A stretch of 64,000 nucleotides of DNA from Chloroflexota bacterium (GCA_005883625.1 VBDU01000073.1:42644-106643); one strand, 5' to 3'. Shown: positions 42,071 to 50,642, counted from the stretch's first letter. A program made the numbers and translations. Notes: generated by a model not told the origin, from the letters alone.

Positions 42071-42921
42071 CAGCTGTCGAGGGGGCTCCGCCCCCCCATA
42101 CCTCCGGCGGCGATCTGCTCTCGGGCGGCGTTCGCGGCGTCGCGGAACGCCTTTGCTGCCTGCGCGGCGGCGCGCTCGAAGTCGCTATCACGCGCCGCGT
42201 ACGTCACCGACCGCGATGCGGACGGCAGCACGCCACCGCCGCGCTCGTCCAGAGCCGCGCGGATCGCGATGGCGACGTCCGCGCCCTGCGTTCCCACGCC
42301 GGGCATGAGGAAGAGCCGGTCCGGCGCGAGCGCGCGCAGGCGCTTTGCCTCGTCGGGATAGGTCGCGCCGACGACGAAGCCGCAGCTCTCGGCCGGGAAA
42401 CGCGCGACGCATCGCTCCACGACGCGCTCGTACAGCGGCCGGCCGCCCGTCTCGAGGTCCTGGAAGTCGCCGGCGCCGGGGTTGCTCGTCCGCGCGAGCA
42501 CGAGCGCGTAGCGGCCGCCGGAGCAGAACGGCTCGATCGAGTCGAGCCCGACGTACGGCGCGACCGTGGCCGCGTCGGCCCGGAAGCTGTCGAACAGGGC
42601 GCTCGCGTAGGCGGCCGCGGTGTTCGGGACGTCGCCGCGCTTGGCGTCGAGGATCACCGGGATGTCGTCGGGGATCGTCTGCAGTGTGAGCGTGAGCACG
42701 TCCATCGCCGCGCTGCCGTAGCGCTCGTAGAACGCGAGGTTCGGCTTGTACGCGCAGACGTAATCGGAGGTGGCGCGGACGATCCGGCGCAGGAAGCGCA
42801 CCGCCGCCTGGGGTCCGCGGCCGAGCGACTCGGGGATGAGCTCGGCCTCTGGATCGAGGCCCACGCAGACGATGCTGTCCCGCGACCGCGAGGCCGCGGT
42901 CAGCTTGGGGATGAAGGTCAC
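42070..42921 (-). CDS. pyrF: Orotidine 5'-phosphate decarboxylase
   Basis: 283 aa, long (type 2) form. Converts OMP to UMP. DSIVCVGLDPEAELIPESL start, catalytic VILDAKRGDVPNTAAAYA, phosphate-binding FLMPGVGTQGADV. The last residues GGMGGRSPLDS are contributed by a GC palindrome (42081-42095). GTG at 42921 with TATCAT 9 nt upstream. Confidence 0.95.
   Translation of the reverse strand: MTFIPKLTAASRSRDSIVCVGLDPEAELIPESLGRGPQAAVRFLRRIVRATSDYVCAYKPNLAFYERYGSAAMDVLTLTLQTIPDDIPVILDAKRGDVPNTAAAYASALFDSFRADAATVAPYVGLDSIEPFCSGGRYALVLARTSNPGAGDFQDLETGGRPLYERVVERCVARFPAESCGFVVGATYPDEAKRLRALAPDRLFLMPGVGTQGADVAIAIRAALDERGGGVLPSASRSVTYAARDSDFERAAAQAAKAFRDAANAAREQIAAGGMGGRSPLDS
42081..42095. repeat. GC palindrome at pyrF 3' end
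   Basis: gggggctccgccccc; ninth palindrome copy, encoding the end of PyrF. Confidence 0.65.
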
Positions 42922-42964
42922 GCGCGTCCTATGATACGAACGCTTTCACGCTAAGGAGGGGACC
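42922..42964. promoter_or_regulatory. Divergent pyrF / phnD promoter with shared -10
   Basis: tatgata at 42930-42936 reads TATGAT toward phnD and TATCAT toward pyrF. pyrF would be leaderless; phnD has a leader with AAGGAGGGG before its ATG. Confidence 0.55.
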
Positions 42965-43993
42965 ATGGGAAGGACGCAGCGTGCCACGCTCGGGCTCGCG
43001 CTCGTGGCGGGGCTGCTCATCGCCGCTTGTGGGGGCGGCGGCACGACCACGGCTTCCGGCGCACCACGGGCGAGCGGCGGCCCGCGACTGGGCTCGTTCG
43101 ATCGTCCGATCGTCCTCGCGTTCACGCCGTCGGTGGAGGCCGCGACCATCTCGACCAACGGCGCGGCCATCAAGGCGGCGCTCGAGCGCGCGACCGGCCT
43201 CGCCTGGAAAGTGACCGCGATGACGAGCTATGCGGCAGAGGTCGAAGGCATGTGCTCGGGCGCGATCGACATCGGTTTCTTCGCACCCCTCCAGATGACC
43301 CTCCTGCTCAACAAGCAGTGCGGCACGCCCGTGCTCGCGGCGCTCCGTCGACCCGATCAGACCAAGCCCGAGTCGGCTACGAATCAGCTCAGCCCGACGT
43401 ACGAGTCGCAGATCGTCGTGCGGGTCGACAGCGGCATCAACGACCTGAACGGGCTCAAGGGCAAGAAGTTCGCCTTCGTCGACACCCTCTCGGCGTCCGG
43501 TTACGTCTTCCCGACGCTCACCATCAAGAACAAGACCGGTCAGGATCCCAAGACCTTCTTCGCGTCGAACGGGATCATCTTCGCCGGTGGCCACCCGCAG
43601 GCGGCGCTGGCCGTCTACAACAAGCAGGTCGACGGGGCGGCGATGTACATCGACGCACGCGACCTGGTGGCGGCCGCTAACCCCGACATCAAGACCGCGA
43701 CCAAGGTCATCGAGAAGGCGGGGCCGATCCCGAACGACGGCGTCGCCCTCCGCAAGGGCTTCCCCGACGACCTCGGGAAGCAGGTCACGGGCGCGCTGAC
43801 GGACTACGTCAAGAGCGACGATGGAAAGAAGGTCGTCTACACGCTCTACCAGTGGGACGGCCTGCAGACGGTGGACGCGAAATTCTTCGACCCGATGAAC
43901 GAGGCGGCAAAGCTCGCGGGCGTCGACGTCGAGAAGCTCGCGCAGAACACGCCGCGACCGGCGGCCACGCCGACACCGACGAAGAGCCCCTAG
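42965..43993 (+). CDS. phnD: Phosphonate/phosphite-type ABC transporter substrate-binding lipoprotein
   Basis: 342 aa. Lipoprotein signal MGRTQRATLGLALVAGLLIAAC, then PhnD fold: PIVLAFTPSVEAATI, AEVEGMCSGAIDIGFFAPLQ, YESQIVVRVDSGINDLNGLKGKKFAFVDTLSASGYVFP. Captures a phosphorus oxyanion outside the cell. Ends in a Thr/Pro tail. Strong ribosome site AAGGAGGGG. No C-P lyase genes nearby, so phosphonate, phosphite or phosphate cannot be told apart. Confidence 0.9.
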   Translation: MGRTQRATLGLALVAGLLIAACGGGGTTTASGAPRASGGPRLGSFDRPIVLAFTPSVEAATISTNGAAIKAALERATGLAWKVTAMTSYAAEVEGMCSGAIDIGFFAPLQMTLLLNKQCGTPVLAALRRPDQTKPESATNQLSPTYESQIVVRVDSGINDLNGLKGKKFAFVDTLSASGYVFPTLTIKNKTGQDPKTFFASNGIIFAGGHPQAALAVYNKQVDGAAMYIDARDLVAAANPDIKTATKVIEKAGPIPNDGVALRKGFPDDLGKQVTGALTDYVKSDDGKKVVYTLYQWDGLQTVDAKFFDPMNEAAKLAGVDVEKLAQNTPRPAATPTPTKSP

Positions 43994-44020
43994 CGACGAT
44001 CCCTTAGGTCGCGAGGAAGA

Positions 44021-44046
44021 GGCCGCCGCGCGAGCGGCGGCCTTTT
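44021..44046 (+). terminator. Terminator after phnD
   Basis: ggccgccgc-gcga-gcggcggcc followed by tttt; perfect 9-bp stem 27 nt after the phnD stop. It separates phnD from the phnC promoter. Confidence 0.85.
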
Positions 44047-44055
44047 GCTCGTCCC

Positions 44056-44061
44056 TAGACT
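44056..44061 (+). promoter_or_regulatory. -10 TAGACT of phnC-phnE
   Basis: TAGACT 9 nt before the phnC GTG; phnC-phnE can be transcribed apart from phnD. Confidence 0.6.
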
Positions 44062-44070
44062 CGCTCGCCA

Positions 44071-44940
44071 GTGACCGCGTTCCTGCGGCTCGAGGAGATC
44101 ACGAAGACCTACCCGAGCGGCACGCGCGCGCTGGATGGGATCTCGCTCGACGTCCAGCGCGGCGAGTTCGTCGTCCTCATCGGCCTCTCCGGCTCGGGGA
44201 AGTCGACGCTCCTCCGCTGTATCAACAAGCTGGTCGAGCCGTCGGGCGGGCGCGTGATCCTGGACGGCATCGACGTGACCGCGGCAAAAGGGGCGGAGCT
44301 CCGGCGGATCCGTCGCCGGATCGGGATGATCTTCCAGCAGTTCAACCTCGTCCGGCGCATGTCGGTATTCAGCAACGTCATCGCGGGCCGTCTCGGATAT
44401 CGCTCGATCTGGCGCACCGTTGCCGGGCGCCCCACGCGCACCGATGTCGCCCTTGCCTTCGAGAACCTCGGCCGCGTGGGCATCGCGGATCGCGCGTTCC
44501 AGCGCGCCGACGCCCTCTCCGGCGGCCAGCAGCAGCGCGTCGGTATCGCGCGCGCGTTGATGCAGGAGCCCGACCTCATGCTCGCCGACGAGCCGGTCGC
44601 CAGCCTCGACCCGGCCACGAGCCACTCCGTCATGAAGTACCTCGAGGAGATCAATAAGAAGGACCGGATCACGGTCATCTGCTCGCTCCACTTCCTCTCG
44701 CTCGCGCGCCGCTACGGCAGCCGGGTCATCGCGCTGAAAGCCGGCAAGGTCGCATTCGACGGCCTGCCCGCCGAGATCGACGAGCGCCGCTTCAAGGAGA
44801 TCTACGGCGAGGACGCGGTCGAGGTCGAGATCGGCCCGACGAGCGAAAGCGAGCGAGGAGCGGCTTCGCCGCGACAAGCGAGTCCTCCAGCCTTGAGCGC
44901 GTCTCCTGAGCGCAGCGCAGAGATTGAGCAGGAGCGCTGA
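44071..44940 (+). CDS. phnC: Phosphonate-type ABC transporter ATP-binding protein
   Basis: 289 aa. Walker [11 protein letters not shown]-loop IFQQFNLV, signature [35 protein letters not shown]-loop as [10 protein letters not shown]. Energises uptake with PhnE. The final ~30 residues ([20 protein letters not shown]...) do not belong to the family; they are translated from repeat copy B. GTG start; the stop overlaps phnE ATG by one base. Confidence 0.93.
   Translation: MTAFLRLEEITKTYPSGTRALDGISLDVQRGEFVVLIGLSGSGKSTLLRCINKLVEPSGGRVILDGIDVTAAKGAELRRIRRRIGMIFQQFNLVRRMSVFSNVIAGRLGYRSIWRTVAGRPTRTDVALAFENLGRVGIADRAFQRADALSGGQQQRVGIARALMQEPDLMLADEPVASLDPATSHSVMKYLEEINKKDRITVICSLHFLSLARRYGSRVIALKAGKVAFDGLPAEIDERRFKEIYGEDAVEVEIGPTSESERGAASPRQASPPALSASPERSAEIEQER
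44851..44931 (+). repeat. 3'-flank structured repeat, copy B (inside phnC 3' end)
   Basis: gagcgaggagcggcttcgcc ... ccagccttgagcgcgtctcc ... gagattgagcag. First hairpin GCGGC-TTC-GCCGC at 44860-44872. Read in frame as the PhnC tail. Confidence 0.7.
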
Positions 44941-45791
44941 TGGCCGAGTACTTCGTCGCGCGCGGGCTGCCGGTCCCGAGCGAGCTCTCGGCCAATCCGC
45001 TCACGAGGTGGCGCCGCTGGCTCGCCGTGGCGATCGGGCTCCTTGTCATCTACGTCGGCCTGCGCATCACCGACATCGACCTCACCTACGCCAACCCGGA
45101 ATACGCGGGTCGCCAGATCGCGCAGCTCTTCAAGTGGGACTTCTCGATCCTCACGCCGCAGAACGAGTACGAGACCTTCTGGGACACGGCCGAGGGCAAG
45201 ATGATCGAGACGATCTTTCTCGGGATCATCGCGACCGCCTTCTCGATCATCGTCGCCATCCCGCTCTCGTTCCTCGGGGCGCGCAACATCATGGCGGGAC
45301 ATCCCGTCACGGCGGCGATCTACGCGATCGTGCGGCTCATCTTCACGGTGATCCGGTCGATCGACGTGCTCATCGTCGTGATCGTCTTCGCGATCCTCCT
45401 CGGCATCGGCAGCGCGGCGGGCGTGTTCGCGCTCGCGTTCCACAACGTCGGCGTGCTCGGGAAGCTCTACTCGGAGGCGATCGAGGGCATCGACGCCGGG
45501 CCGATGGAAGCGATCAGCGCGACCGGCGCGAACCGATTCCAGGTCGTCTGGACCGCGGTGCTCCCGCAGATCACCAATCCGTACATCTCGTTCACGATCT
45601 ACCGCCTCGACGCGAACGTGCGGCTCGCGCCGATCCTTGGCCTCGTCGGCGGGGGCGGGATCGGGATCCTCCTCTTCCAGTCGATCAACCTGTTCCACTA
45701 CGGCGCGGCGGGGCTGATCATCTTCATGATCGTCGTCACCGTCGCCGCGATGGACTTCTTCAGCGCGCAGGTGCGGAAGCGGCTCGTGTAG
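44940..45791 (+). CDS. phnE: Phosphonate-type ABC transporter permease
   Basis: 283 aa, about six TMs, with the permease EAA motif EAISATGANRFQVVWTAVLPQI that docks PhnC. FSIIVAIPLSFLGARNIM is typical PhnE. ATG shares one base with the phnC stop. Last gene of the transporter. Confidence 0.93.
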   Translation: MAEYFVARGLPVPSELSANPLTRWRRWLAVAIGLLVIYVGLRITDIDLTYANPEYAGRQIAQLFKWDFSILTPQNEYETFWDTAEGKMIETIFLGIIATAFSIIVAIPLSFLGARNIMAGHPVTAAIYAIVRLIFTVIRSIDVLIVVIVFAILLGIGSAAGVFALAFHNVGVLGKLYSEAIEGIDAGPMEAISATGANRFQVVWTAVLPQITNPYISFTIYRLDANVRLAPILGLVGGGGIGILLFQSINLFHYGAAGLIIFMIVVTVAAMDFFSAQVRKRLV

Positions 45792-45798
45792 CGGGCGC

Positions 45799-46245
45799 CT
45801 AGCCTGGCCGCTCGCGCGAGAGGTGCTCCGCGAGCTCGTCGGCGCTTCGCAGCCGCCGCGACAGCGTCCGCAGGAGGTCCGCAGCCACGGCCGGATACTG
45901 GATGAGCACGACCGCGATCACGGTGCGATGAAGCTCGAGCGTCCGCGTCGGCGCGAGCGCCGTGACGGTCGCGGTCCGAGCGCCGCCGTCCAGGATGCCG
46001 ACCTCGCCGACGATCTCGTTGGGGCCGAGCTCGGCGAGGACGAGCGGGCCCTCGCGGCCCTCGCCGGCGCGCTCGACGCGCACCCGGCCCGAGAGGATGA
46101 CCTGCATCGTGTCGGAGGGATCGCCCTGGCGCATGAGCGTTTCGCCGGCGGCGAACGTACGCACCTGTCCCCGCTCGACGAGCGCGCGCCGCGCCTCGTC
46201 GCTGACGGTCCGGAACAGCGCGACGCCATCGAGCTCGCGCGCCAC
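45799..46245 (-). CDS. Cyclic-nucleotide-binding domain protein
   Basis: 148 aa from GTG at 46245, sharing a base with the upstream TAG. cNMP-binding beta-roll: LVERGQVRTFAAGETLMRQGDPSDTMQVILSGRVRVE and PNEIVGEVGILDGGARTATVTAL. The phosphate cassette lacks the conserved Arg-Ala pair in clear form. No helix-turn-helix, so it is a stand-alone sensor domain at the end of the propeller operon. Confidence 0.78.
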   Translation of the reverse strand: MARELDGVALFRTVSDEARRALVERGQVRTFAAGETLMRQGDPSDTMQVILSGRVRVERAGEGREGPLVLAELGPNEIVGEVGILDGGARTATVTALAPTRTLELHRTVIAVVLIQYPAVAADLLRTLSRRLRSADELAEHLSRERPG

Positions 46246-47279
46246 TAGGGCCCCCACGCCGGACGGCTCTCGCCGTCCAGGCCCTCGCCGCGTGTGAGCT
46301 TCACCGGTTGCCTGGGCAGGCCGCCGCTCAGCACCTCGCCGAGGTCCATCGCGAACAGGTCGATGGAGCCGTTCTGCTCCCGCAGAAAGGCGACCTGGCG
46401 GCCATCCGGCGAGAAGACGCCGTTCCAGCTGCGTCCGTCGGTCGTGAGCGCGATGTCGCGCGCCCGGCTCAGCTGCGCGAGGTGCAGGTCGTTGTTCCCG
46501 CCGTGACGCAGCGTGTAGAGGATCCAGTCGCCGTCGGGCGAGTACGCGGGCCGGTAGGGCTCTCCGTTCGGCACGATCTTGAACGGGTTCGCGGCGCGGC
46601 CGTCGGCGGCCACGAGCAGCAGCCGGGGCGCGCCGAGCGTGTACGAGGTGACGGCGATGGTCTTCCCATCGGGCGACCACGCCGGGTCCGAGAGGTTGGA
46701 GCCCTGGGAGAGCGTCGTCATGCGCCGGCCGCTCTGGGCGTCGTAGAGCGCGAGGTCGGAGACGCCGTCGCCGACGTCGAACGTCACCGCGATCCGCTTT
46801 CCGTCCGGCGACAGCGCCGGGGCGTTGAACCAGGTCACCTCGTGGAACCCGCTCTGCGCGCGGACCAGCCCGCTCACGACGACCGTCTCGGGTCCGCCGG
46901 CCGCGTCCTTCCGCACGATGTTCGTGAACCGTAGGAGCGCCGGCACGACCTGGCCGTCGACCACGCGCCTCCCGTCGATCTGCTCGGTCCGCGAGAAGAC
47001 GACGGTCTTCCCGTCCGTGGAGACGTTTGGTTGCAGCGATCGTCCCTCGGAAGTGAGCGGGACGTAGCCGCCGCCGGAGAGCACGTACACGTCGCCGCGC
47101 AGGACGAACGCGATCGTACCGCTGACGCGCGGTGCTTCGACGCGCTCGACGGGCTTCGTCGGCGTCGGCGTCGGGCTCGCAGCCGGGACGAGCAGCGGCG
47201 CCACGCGCGATCCGAGCGACGCGTAGATCACGACGAGGCCGAGCGCGACGAGCACGTACACGGCCTCGCGGAGCTTCAT
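46245..47279 (-). CDS. Membrane-anchored TolB-like beta-propeller protein
   Basis: 344 aa. N-terminal TM (AVYVLVALGLVVIYASLG), Pro/Thr linker (ASPTPTPTKPV), then PD40/TolB blades: LQPNVSTDGKTVVFS, APALSPDGKRIAVTFDV, DPAWSPDGKTIAVTSY, RPAYSPDGDWILYTLRHGG, NGVFSPDGRQVAFLRE. Faces outside. Overlaps the upstream kinase-like gene by 4 nt (ATGA). Confidence 0.8.
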   Translation of the reverse strand: MKLREAVYVLVALGLVVIYASLGSRVAPLLVPAASPTPTPTKPVERVEAPRVSGTIAFVLRGDVYVLSGGGYVPLTSEGRSLQPNVSTDGKTVVFSRTEQIDGRRVVDGQVVPALLRFTNIVRKDAAGGPETVVVSGLVRAQSGFHEVTWFNAPALSPDGKRIAVTFDVGDGVSDLALYDAQSGRRMTTLSQGSNLSDPAWSPDGKTIAVTSYTLGAPRLLLVAADGRAANPFKIVPNGEPYRPAYSPDGDWILYTLRHGGNNDLHLAQLSRARDIALTTDGRSWNGVFSPDGRQVAFLREQNGSIDLFAMDLGEVLSGGLPRQPVKLTRGEGLDGESRPAWGP

Positions 47280-47818
47280 CGGGTCGCCGCCTCGACGGCC
47301 TCGGCCACGCGCGCGACGTCACGCGCGAGGTCGGCACCGTTCGCGACCTCGAGATGTCCCTCCTTCGGAGGCTCGAACGCCCGGTCCCGCATCCGCTCGT
47401 AGACGCGCTCGTCGGCGTCGGAGTGATCCTCCGGGGCGAGGAGGTTTGTCGCATCGACGACGACACGATGGCCCTCGCCGAGCAGCACCTCGACGAGCGC
47501 CTGGCTTGTCGCGAAGACGGCGCGATTCTCCGCATCGGTGTACGCCGCCGCGATGAAGAGACGGCTCCTCAGCTCATCGGTCGCGACGTGTGCCGCGCCG
47601 AGCCGCGCGCAGAGGAGCCGCGCGACGTGCGACTTCCCCACCCCCGGCAGGCCCATGAGCATGACGACCGCCGGCCGACCGTGCGGACGGTCCGGCACCT
47701 CGGCGACCTCGCGGCGGAGCTGCTCGGCGAGGGCCGCGGCGCGCGCGGCGTACGCCCGGGTCTGCGCCAGCGTGCCGGCGCCGGAGGGACGCTGGATGCG
47801 TGCACGCGCGGATGGCAC
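47276..47818 (-). CDS. P-loop kinase-like protein lacking the lid segment
   Basis: 180 aa. Walker A VVMLMGLPGVGKSHVARLL, DELRSRLF and HRVVVDATNL are those of zeta-toxin/AAA_33-type small kinases. In such kinases ~30-40 residues with lid arginines separate DATN from the SDADxxVYxRMR helix; here LLAPEDHSDADERVYERMRD follows at once. So the protein is a natural deletion variant or has lost phosphotransfer. GTG start with TACGAT 6 nt upstream. Confidence 0.65.
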   Translation of the reverse strand: MPSARARIQRPSGAGTLAQTRAYAARAAALAEQLRREVAEVPDRPHGRPAVVMLMGLPGVGKSHVARLLCARLGAAHVATDELRSRLFIAAAYTDAENRAVFATSQALVEVLLGEGHRVVVDATNLLAPEDHSDADERVYERMRDRAFEPPKEGHLEVANGADLARDVARVAEAVEAATR

Positions 47819-47824
47819 GGACCG

Positions 47825-47830
47825 ATCGTA
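47825..47830 (-). promoter_or_regulatory. -10 TACGAT of kinase-like gene
   Basis: TACGAT 6 nt before the GTG at 47818, in the 18-bp gap after the TolB-like lipoprotein gene. Confidence 0.5.
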
Positions 47831-47836
47831 GGGCGC

Positions 47837-48841
47837 TCAGTGGAGGAAGATCGGGTCCCCGTAGTTGAAGCCCGCCGTCTGCGCCTTCACGACGACCGCG
47901 GCATCCTGGACGGAGACGACGAAGAAGGTGCCCATCGCGATGAACGCGATCCTCGTGCTGTCGGGCGACCACGCCGGGGTGACGTCGTCCATCGTCGTCG
48001 TGATCGATCGCAGGCTCGTCCCGTCGAGCGGCGCGACGTAGAGCTCCGACGGGATGTCGAGATGCGCGAGCCGGCCCCCGTTGCCGCCCGCGACGGGGGG
48101 GCCGACGGGAACTGCAGACGTCCGGCCCGCGGACGACCAGGTGAGCTCACGACCGTCCGGGGAGACGCGCGGCGCCTGCAGCCACCAGAATCGATCGCCG
48201 GTCTTCAGCAGAGGCTGTGGCTTCGATCCGTCGGTGCCGATCGTGTAGAGGCCGGCCTGCTGGCCGCGGTCGATCCGCACGTAGACGAGGGTCTTGCCGT
48301 CCGGGAGGACCGCGGGCTCGGCGCCGTCCGACAGCACCTTCTGGCGCTCGCCCGTGCGCAGGTCGAGGCGCTCGATCCGGTCCTCGGTCTCGAGGTAGAC
48401 GCCCGGGTTGTTCGCCTCCTGCTTCGCGGCGCGGCGGTGCACGTACATCACGTTGCCCGACGCCTCGAAGGATGGACTGGCGTAGAAGACGTCCGGCCCC
48501 TCACGAGTGATGACAGCCCGCAGGTCCGTGCCGTCGACGTTCACGCTGTAGATATCGGACCCGAAGCCGAGTCCCTCGAGCGTCTGCGAGAGCGCGAAGA
48601 AGATCCTGCCGCTCGGATGGAGCACCGGCGCGCTCGGGACGGCGCCTTTCGGCAAGGTCGCGATGCGTCCGATGATCTTTCCCGCCGCGTCGAGGCCGAC
48701 GAGTCCCGCCGGCGTCGCGATCGCGAACGTCGAGCGCGTGCCGATGCCGACCTCGTTCGGGATCGCGGACTGGGGTCCGTTCTGCGGCGCGCTCTGGCAT
48801 CCCGCGAGGCCAAGCGCGAGCAGGACCGCGAGTGCTCTCAT
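47837..48841 (-). CDS. TolB-like beta-propeller lipoprotein
   Basis: 334 aa from ATG at 48841 (GAGGTG upstream). Lipoprotein signal MRALAVLLALGLAGCQS. Blades include APVLHPSGRIFFALSQ, SDIYSVNVDGTDLRAVI, EPAVLPDGKTLVYVRIDRG, APRVSPDGRELTWSSAG, TPAWSPDSTRIAFIAMG. Probable surface propeller; partner unknown. It follows the LVIVD lipoprotein genes. Confidence 0.8.
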   Translation of the reverse strand: MRALAVLLALGLAGCQSAPQNGPQSAIPNEVGIGTRSTFAIATPAGLVGLDAAGKIIGRIATLPKGAVPSAPVLHPSGRIFFALSQTLEGLGFGSDIYSVNVDGTDLRAVITREGPDVFYASPSFEASGNVMYVHRRAAKQEANNPGVYLETEDRIERLDLRTGERQKVLSDGAEPAVLPDGKTLVYVRIDRGQQAGLYTIGTDGSKPQPLLKTGDRFWWLQAPRVSPDGRELTWSSAGRTSAVPVGPPVAGGNGGRLAHLDIPSELYVAPLDGTSLRSITTTMDDVTPAWSPDSTRIAFIAMGTFFVVSVQDAAVVVKAQTAGFNYGDPIFLH

Positions 48842-48860
48842 GCACACCTCACTTGCGAAT

Positions 48861-48885
48861 GGGGCCGGCGACGGGCGCCGGCCCC
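48861..48885 (-). terminator. Hairpin terminator after LVIVD lipoprotein 1
   Basis: ggggccggcg-acggg-cgccggcccc, perfect 10-bp stem 15 nt past the stop at 48900, without a long T run on the minus strand. Confidence 0.55.
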
Positions 48886-48899
48886 TTCTCGCTGTCAGC

Positions 48900-50642
48900 T
48901 CACCTGTACGGCGCACAGGGCTCGTAGCCGGGTGCGGTGACGCTCGGATTGTGCGAGATGCAAAGGCCCTTGGCGGGGATCTCGTTCGCGTGGGGCCCGG
49001 TGTACTTGAGCACGTACACGCCCATGTTCTCGTCCGAGTACACGATGTGGCCGTTCATGGCGATCGGGTAGCTCCGGGCGAAGACGTCGGGCGGAAGCAG
49101 CTGCTTGGTGCGGACCGGCACGCCTTCGGCGTCGACCTCCGGATCCGCGCACGGACCGGCGGCGCCTTCGGCGCACCATTTCACCTCGGGGGCCGGCCGG
49201 TTGAAGAAGAAGCCGAGCTCGAACGGACTCTGCGGGTTCGTGATGTCGACGGCACGGAGGCCGCCTCCGTACCACGTCGCGAAGAGGACGCTCGGCAGTG
49301 CGAGCGCGTTGTGGACGGTCTTGGAGCTGCGCATGATGTCGGTCCCGTAGATCCCCGTCGCCGCCGTCGTGGGCGGGATCTGGTCACCCTGCTTCGGGCA
49401 GCGGTCGGGGTTCTGCTCGGGGAGCGCGAACGTGCCGGCGTTCCTGGGGAAGAGATCCCCGCGGAACGAGCCGACCGAGCCGGCGCCGCCGGGAGCGACG
49501 AGCTGCCCCGTGGCGCGGTCGTACGTCGAGAAGCCGTCGGTGCCGATGTACGCGAAGGTGATGCCGCCGAACGGGCAGGCGTGTCCTTCGTGCTGGAGCG
49601 CGACGTACGGCCGGCCCGGGATCTTCACCACACCGTGCACGTTCGCCACCTCGGTGCCGAACGCCGCGAGCGGCTTGAAGTCCGGGAAGACCGAGAGGCA
49701 GTGACCCGCCTCGTTCTTGCTCTTCGCCGGAGACACGTCGCACGAGCGGCCCTCGGCGATCGCCGAGCTGTCGATCTGCAGGTAGCCGTACTTGGTCTGC
49801 GCGAGATGCATGCGCTTGCCGTCGAGCGACCACGTCACGTCGTGGGTCTGCGTGTTGTCGACGCGCGTGCCGCCCTCGTACTTGGTCGTGACGTTCGCGG
49901 GGACGCCGAGCTGCGCGCGCAGGCCCCACTCGCCGGCGAGCTTCGGGTTACAGCTCTTGGGGCAGCCCGTGAGGTCGTACACGCGGATGTCGACGCCGTC
50001 CTCCGGCACGCCGCTGTTGAAGGTCACCGAGGCGAACACGCGGTCCGCCTTGTTCGGGTCGCGCCACAGCGTCATGTAGTGGAGGAAGTCGTTCTGCGGG
50101 ATGTTGATCTTGGAGACGATCTGCGGCTTCTGGCAGTCGGTCGCGTCGTAGACGACGAGGCCGACGTTCTTGTCCTCGGCCGAGACGATCGGCTTCCATT
50201 TCCCGATGCCGAACGGCGCGCGGACCGAGTTCACGAGAAGGTTGAGGTCGCCGACCGCCTCGATCGCCTCGATCCCCATGCCCTTCCCCTTGATGCCGGG
50301 CACCTCACCCACGATGGTCGGCTTGCTCATGTCCTTCATGTCGAGGATGAGCGTGGGCTGAAGGTCGATGTTGCTCCCGACGTACAGGCAATCACGGATG
50401 GCGGTGATGCCGCCGTTCATGCCGCGCGGCAGGTTGAGCTTCGGGTCGATCAGCGGGTTCGAGCCGACCAGCGTGAAGTTCTTCATCTGGCCGCCGGACG
50501 GGATCTTGTCGACCGCGGTGCGCGGCTGGACGCCGGTGTATTCGGTGCTGGGCTGCGAGCAGGCGGCCGCGACGAGAAGCGCGACCGGTGCGAGAAGCAG
50601 CCATCTCCCAAGACGTGAGGGCGCGCGCGGACGCTCGGCCAT
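48900..50642 (-). CDS. LVIVD-like propeller lipoprotein 1
   Basis: 580 aa from ATG at 50642. Lipobox LLVAAC. Repeated LVIVD-like blades: CLYVGSN...LILDMKDMSKPTIVGEVPG, NVGLVVYDATDCQKPQIVSK, VDIRVYDLTGCPKSCNPKLAGEWG, VLFATWYGGGLRAVDITNPQSPFELGFFF, GVYVLKYTGP. Many cysteines are shared with paralogues 2 and 3 and end in CISHNPSV...EPCAPY, suggesting disulfides. HDVTWSLDGKRMHLAQ and VHGVVKIPGRPYVALQHEGHACPFGG are the most conserved blocks and could hold an active or metal site. Function unknown. Confidence 0.8.
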   Translation of the reverse strand: MAERPRAPSRLGRWLLLAPVALLVAAACSQPSTEYTGVQPRTAVDKIPSGGQMKNFTLVGSNPLIDPKLNLPRGMNGGITAIRDCLYVGSNIDLQPTLILDMKDMSKPTIVGEVPGIKGKGMGIEAIEAVGDLNLLVNSVRAPFGIGKWKPIVSAEDKNVGLVVYDATDCQKPQIVSKINIPQNDFLHYMTLWRDPNKADRVFASVTFNSGVPEDGVDIRVYDLTGCPKSCNPKLAGEWGLRAQLGVPANVTTKYEGGTRVDNTQTHDVTWSLDGKRMHLAQTKYGYLQIDSSAIAEGRSCDVSPAKSKNEAGHCLSVFPDFKPLAAFGTEVANVHGVVKIPGRPYVALQHEGHACPFGGITFAYIGTDGFSTYDRATGQLVAPGGAGSVGSFRGDLFPRNAGTFALPEQNPDRCPKQGDQIPPTTAATGIYGTDIMRSSKTVHNALALPSVLFATWYGGGLRAVDITNPQSPFELGFFFNRPAPEVKWCAEGAAGPCADPEVDAEGVPVRTKQLLPPDVFARSYPIAMNGHIVYSDENMGVYVLKYTGPHANEIPAKGLCISHNPSVTAPGYEPCAPYR

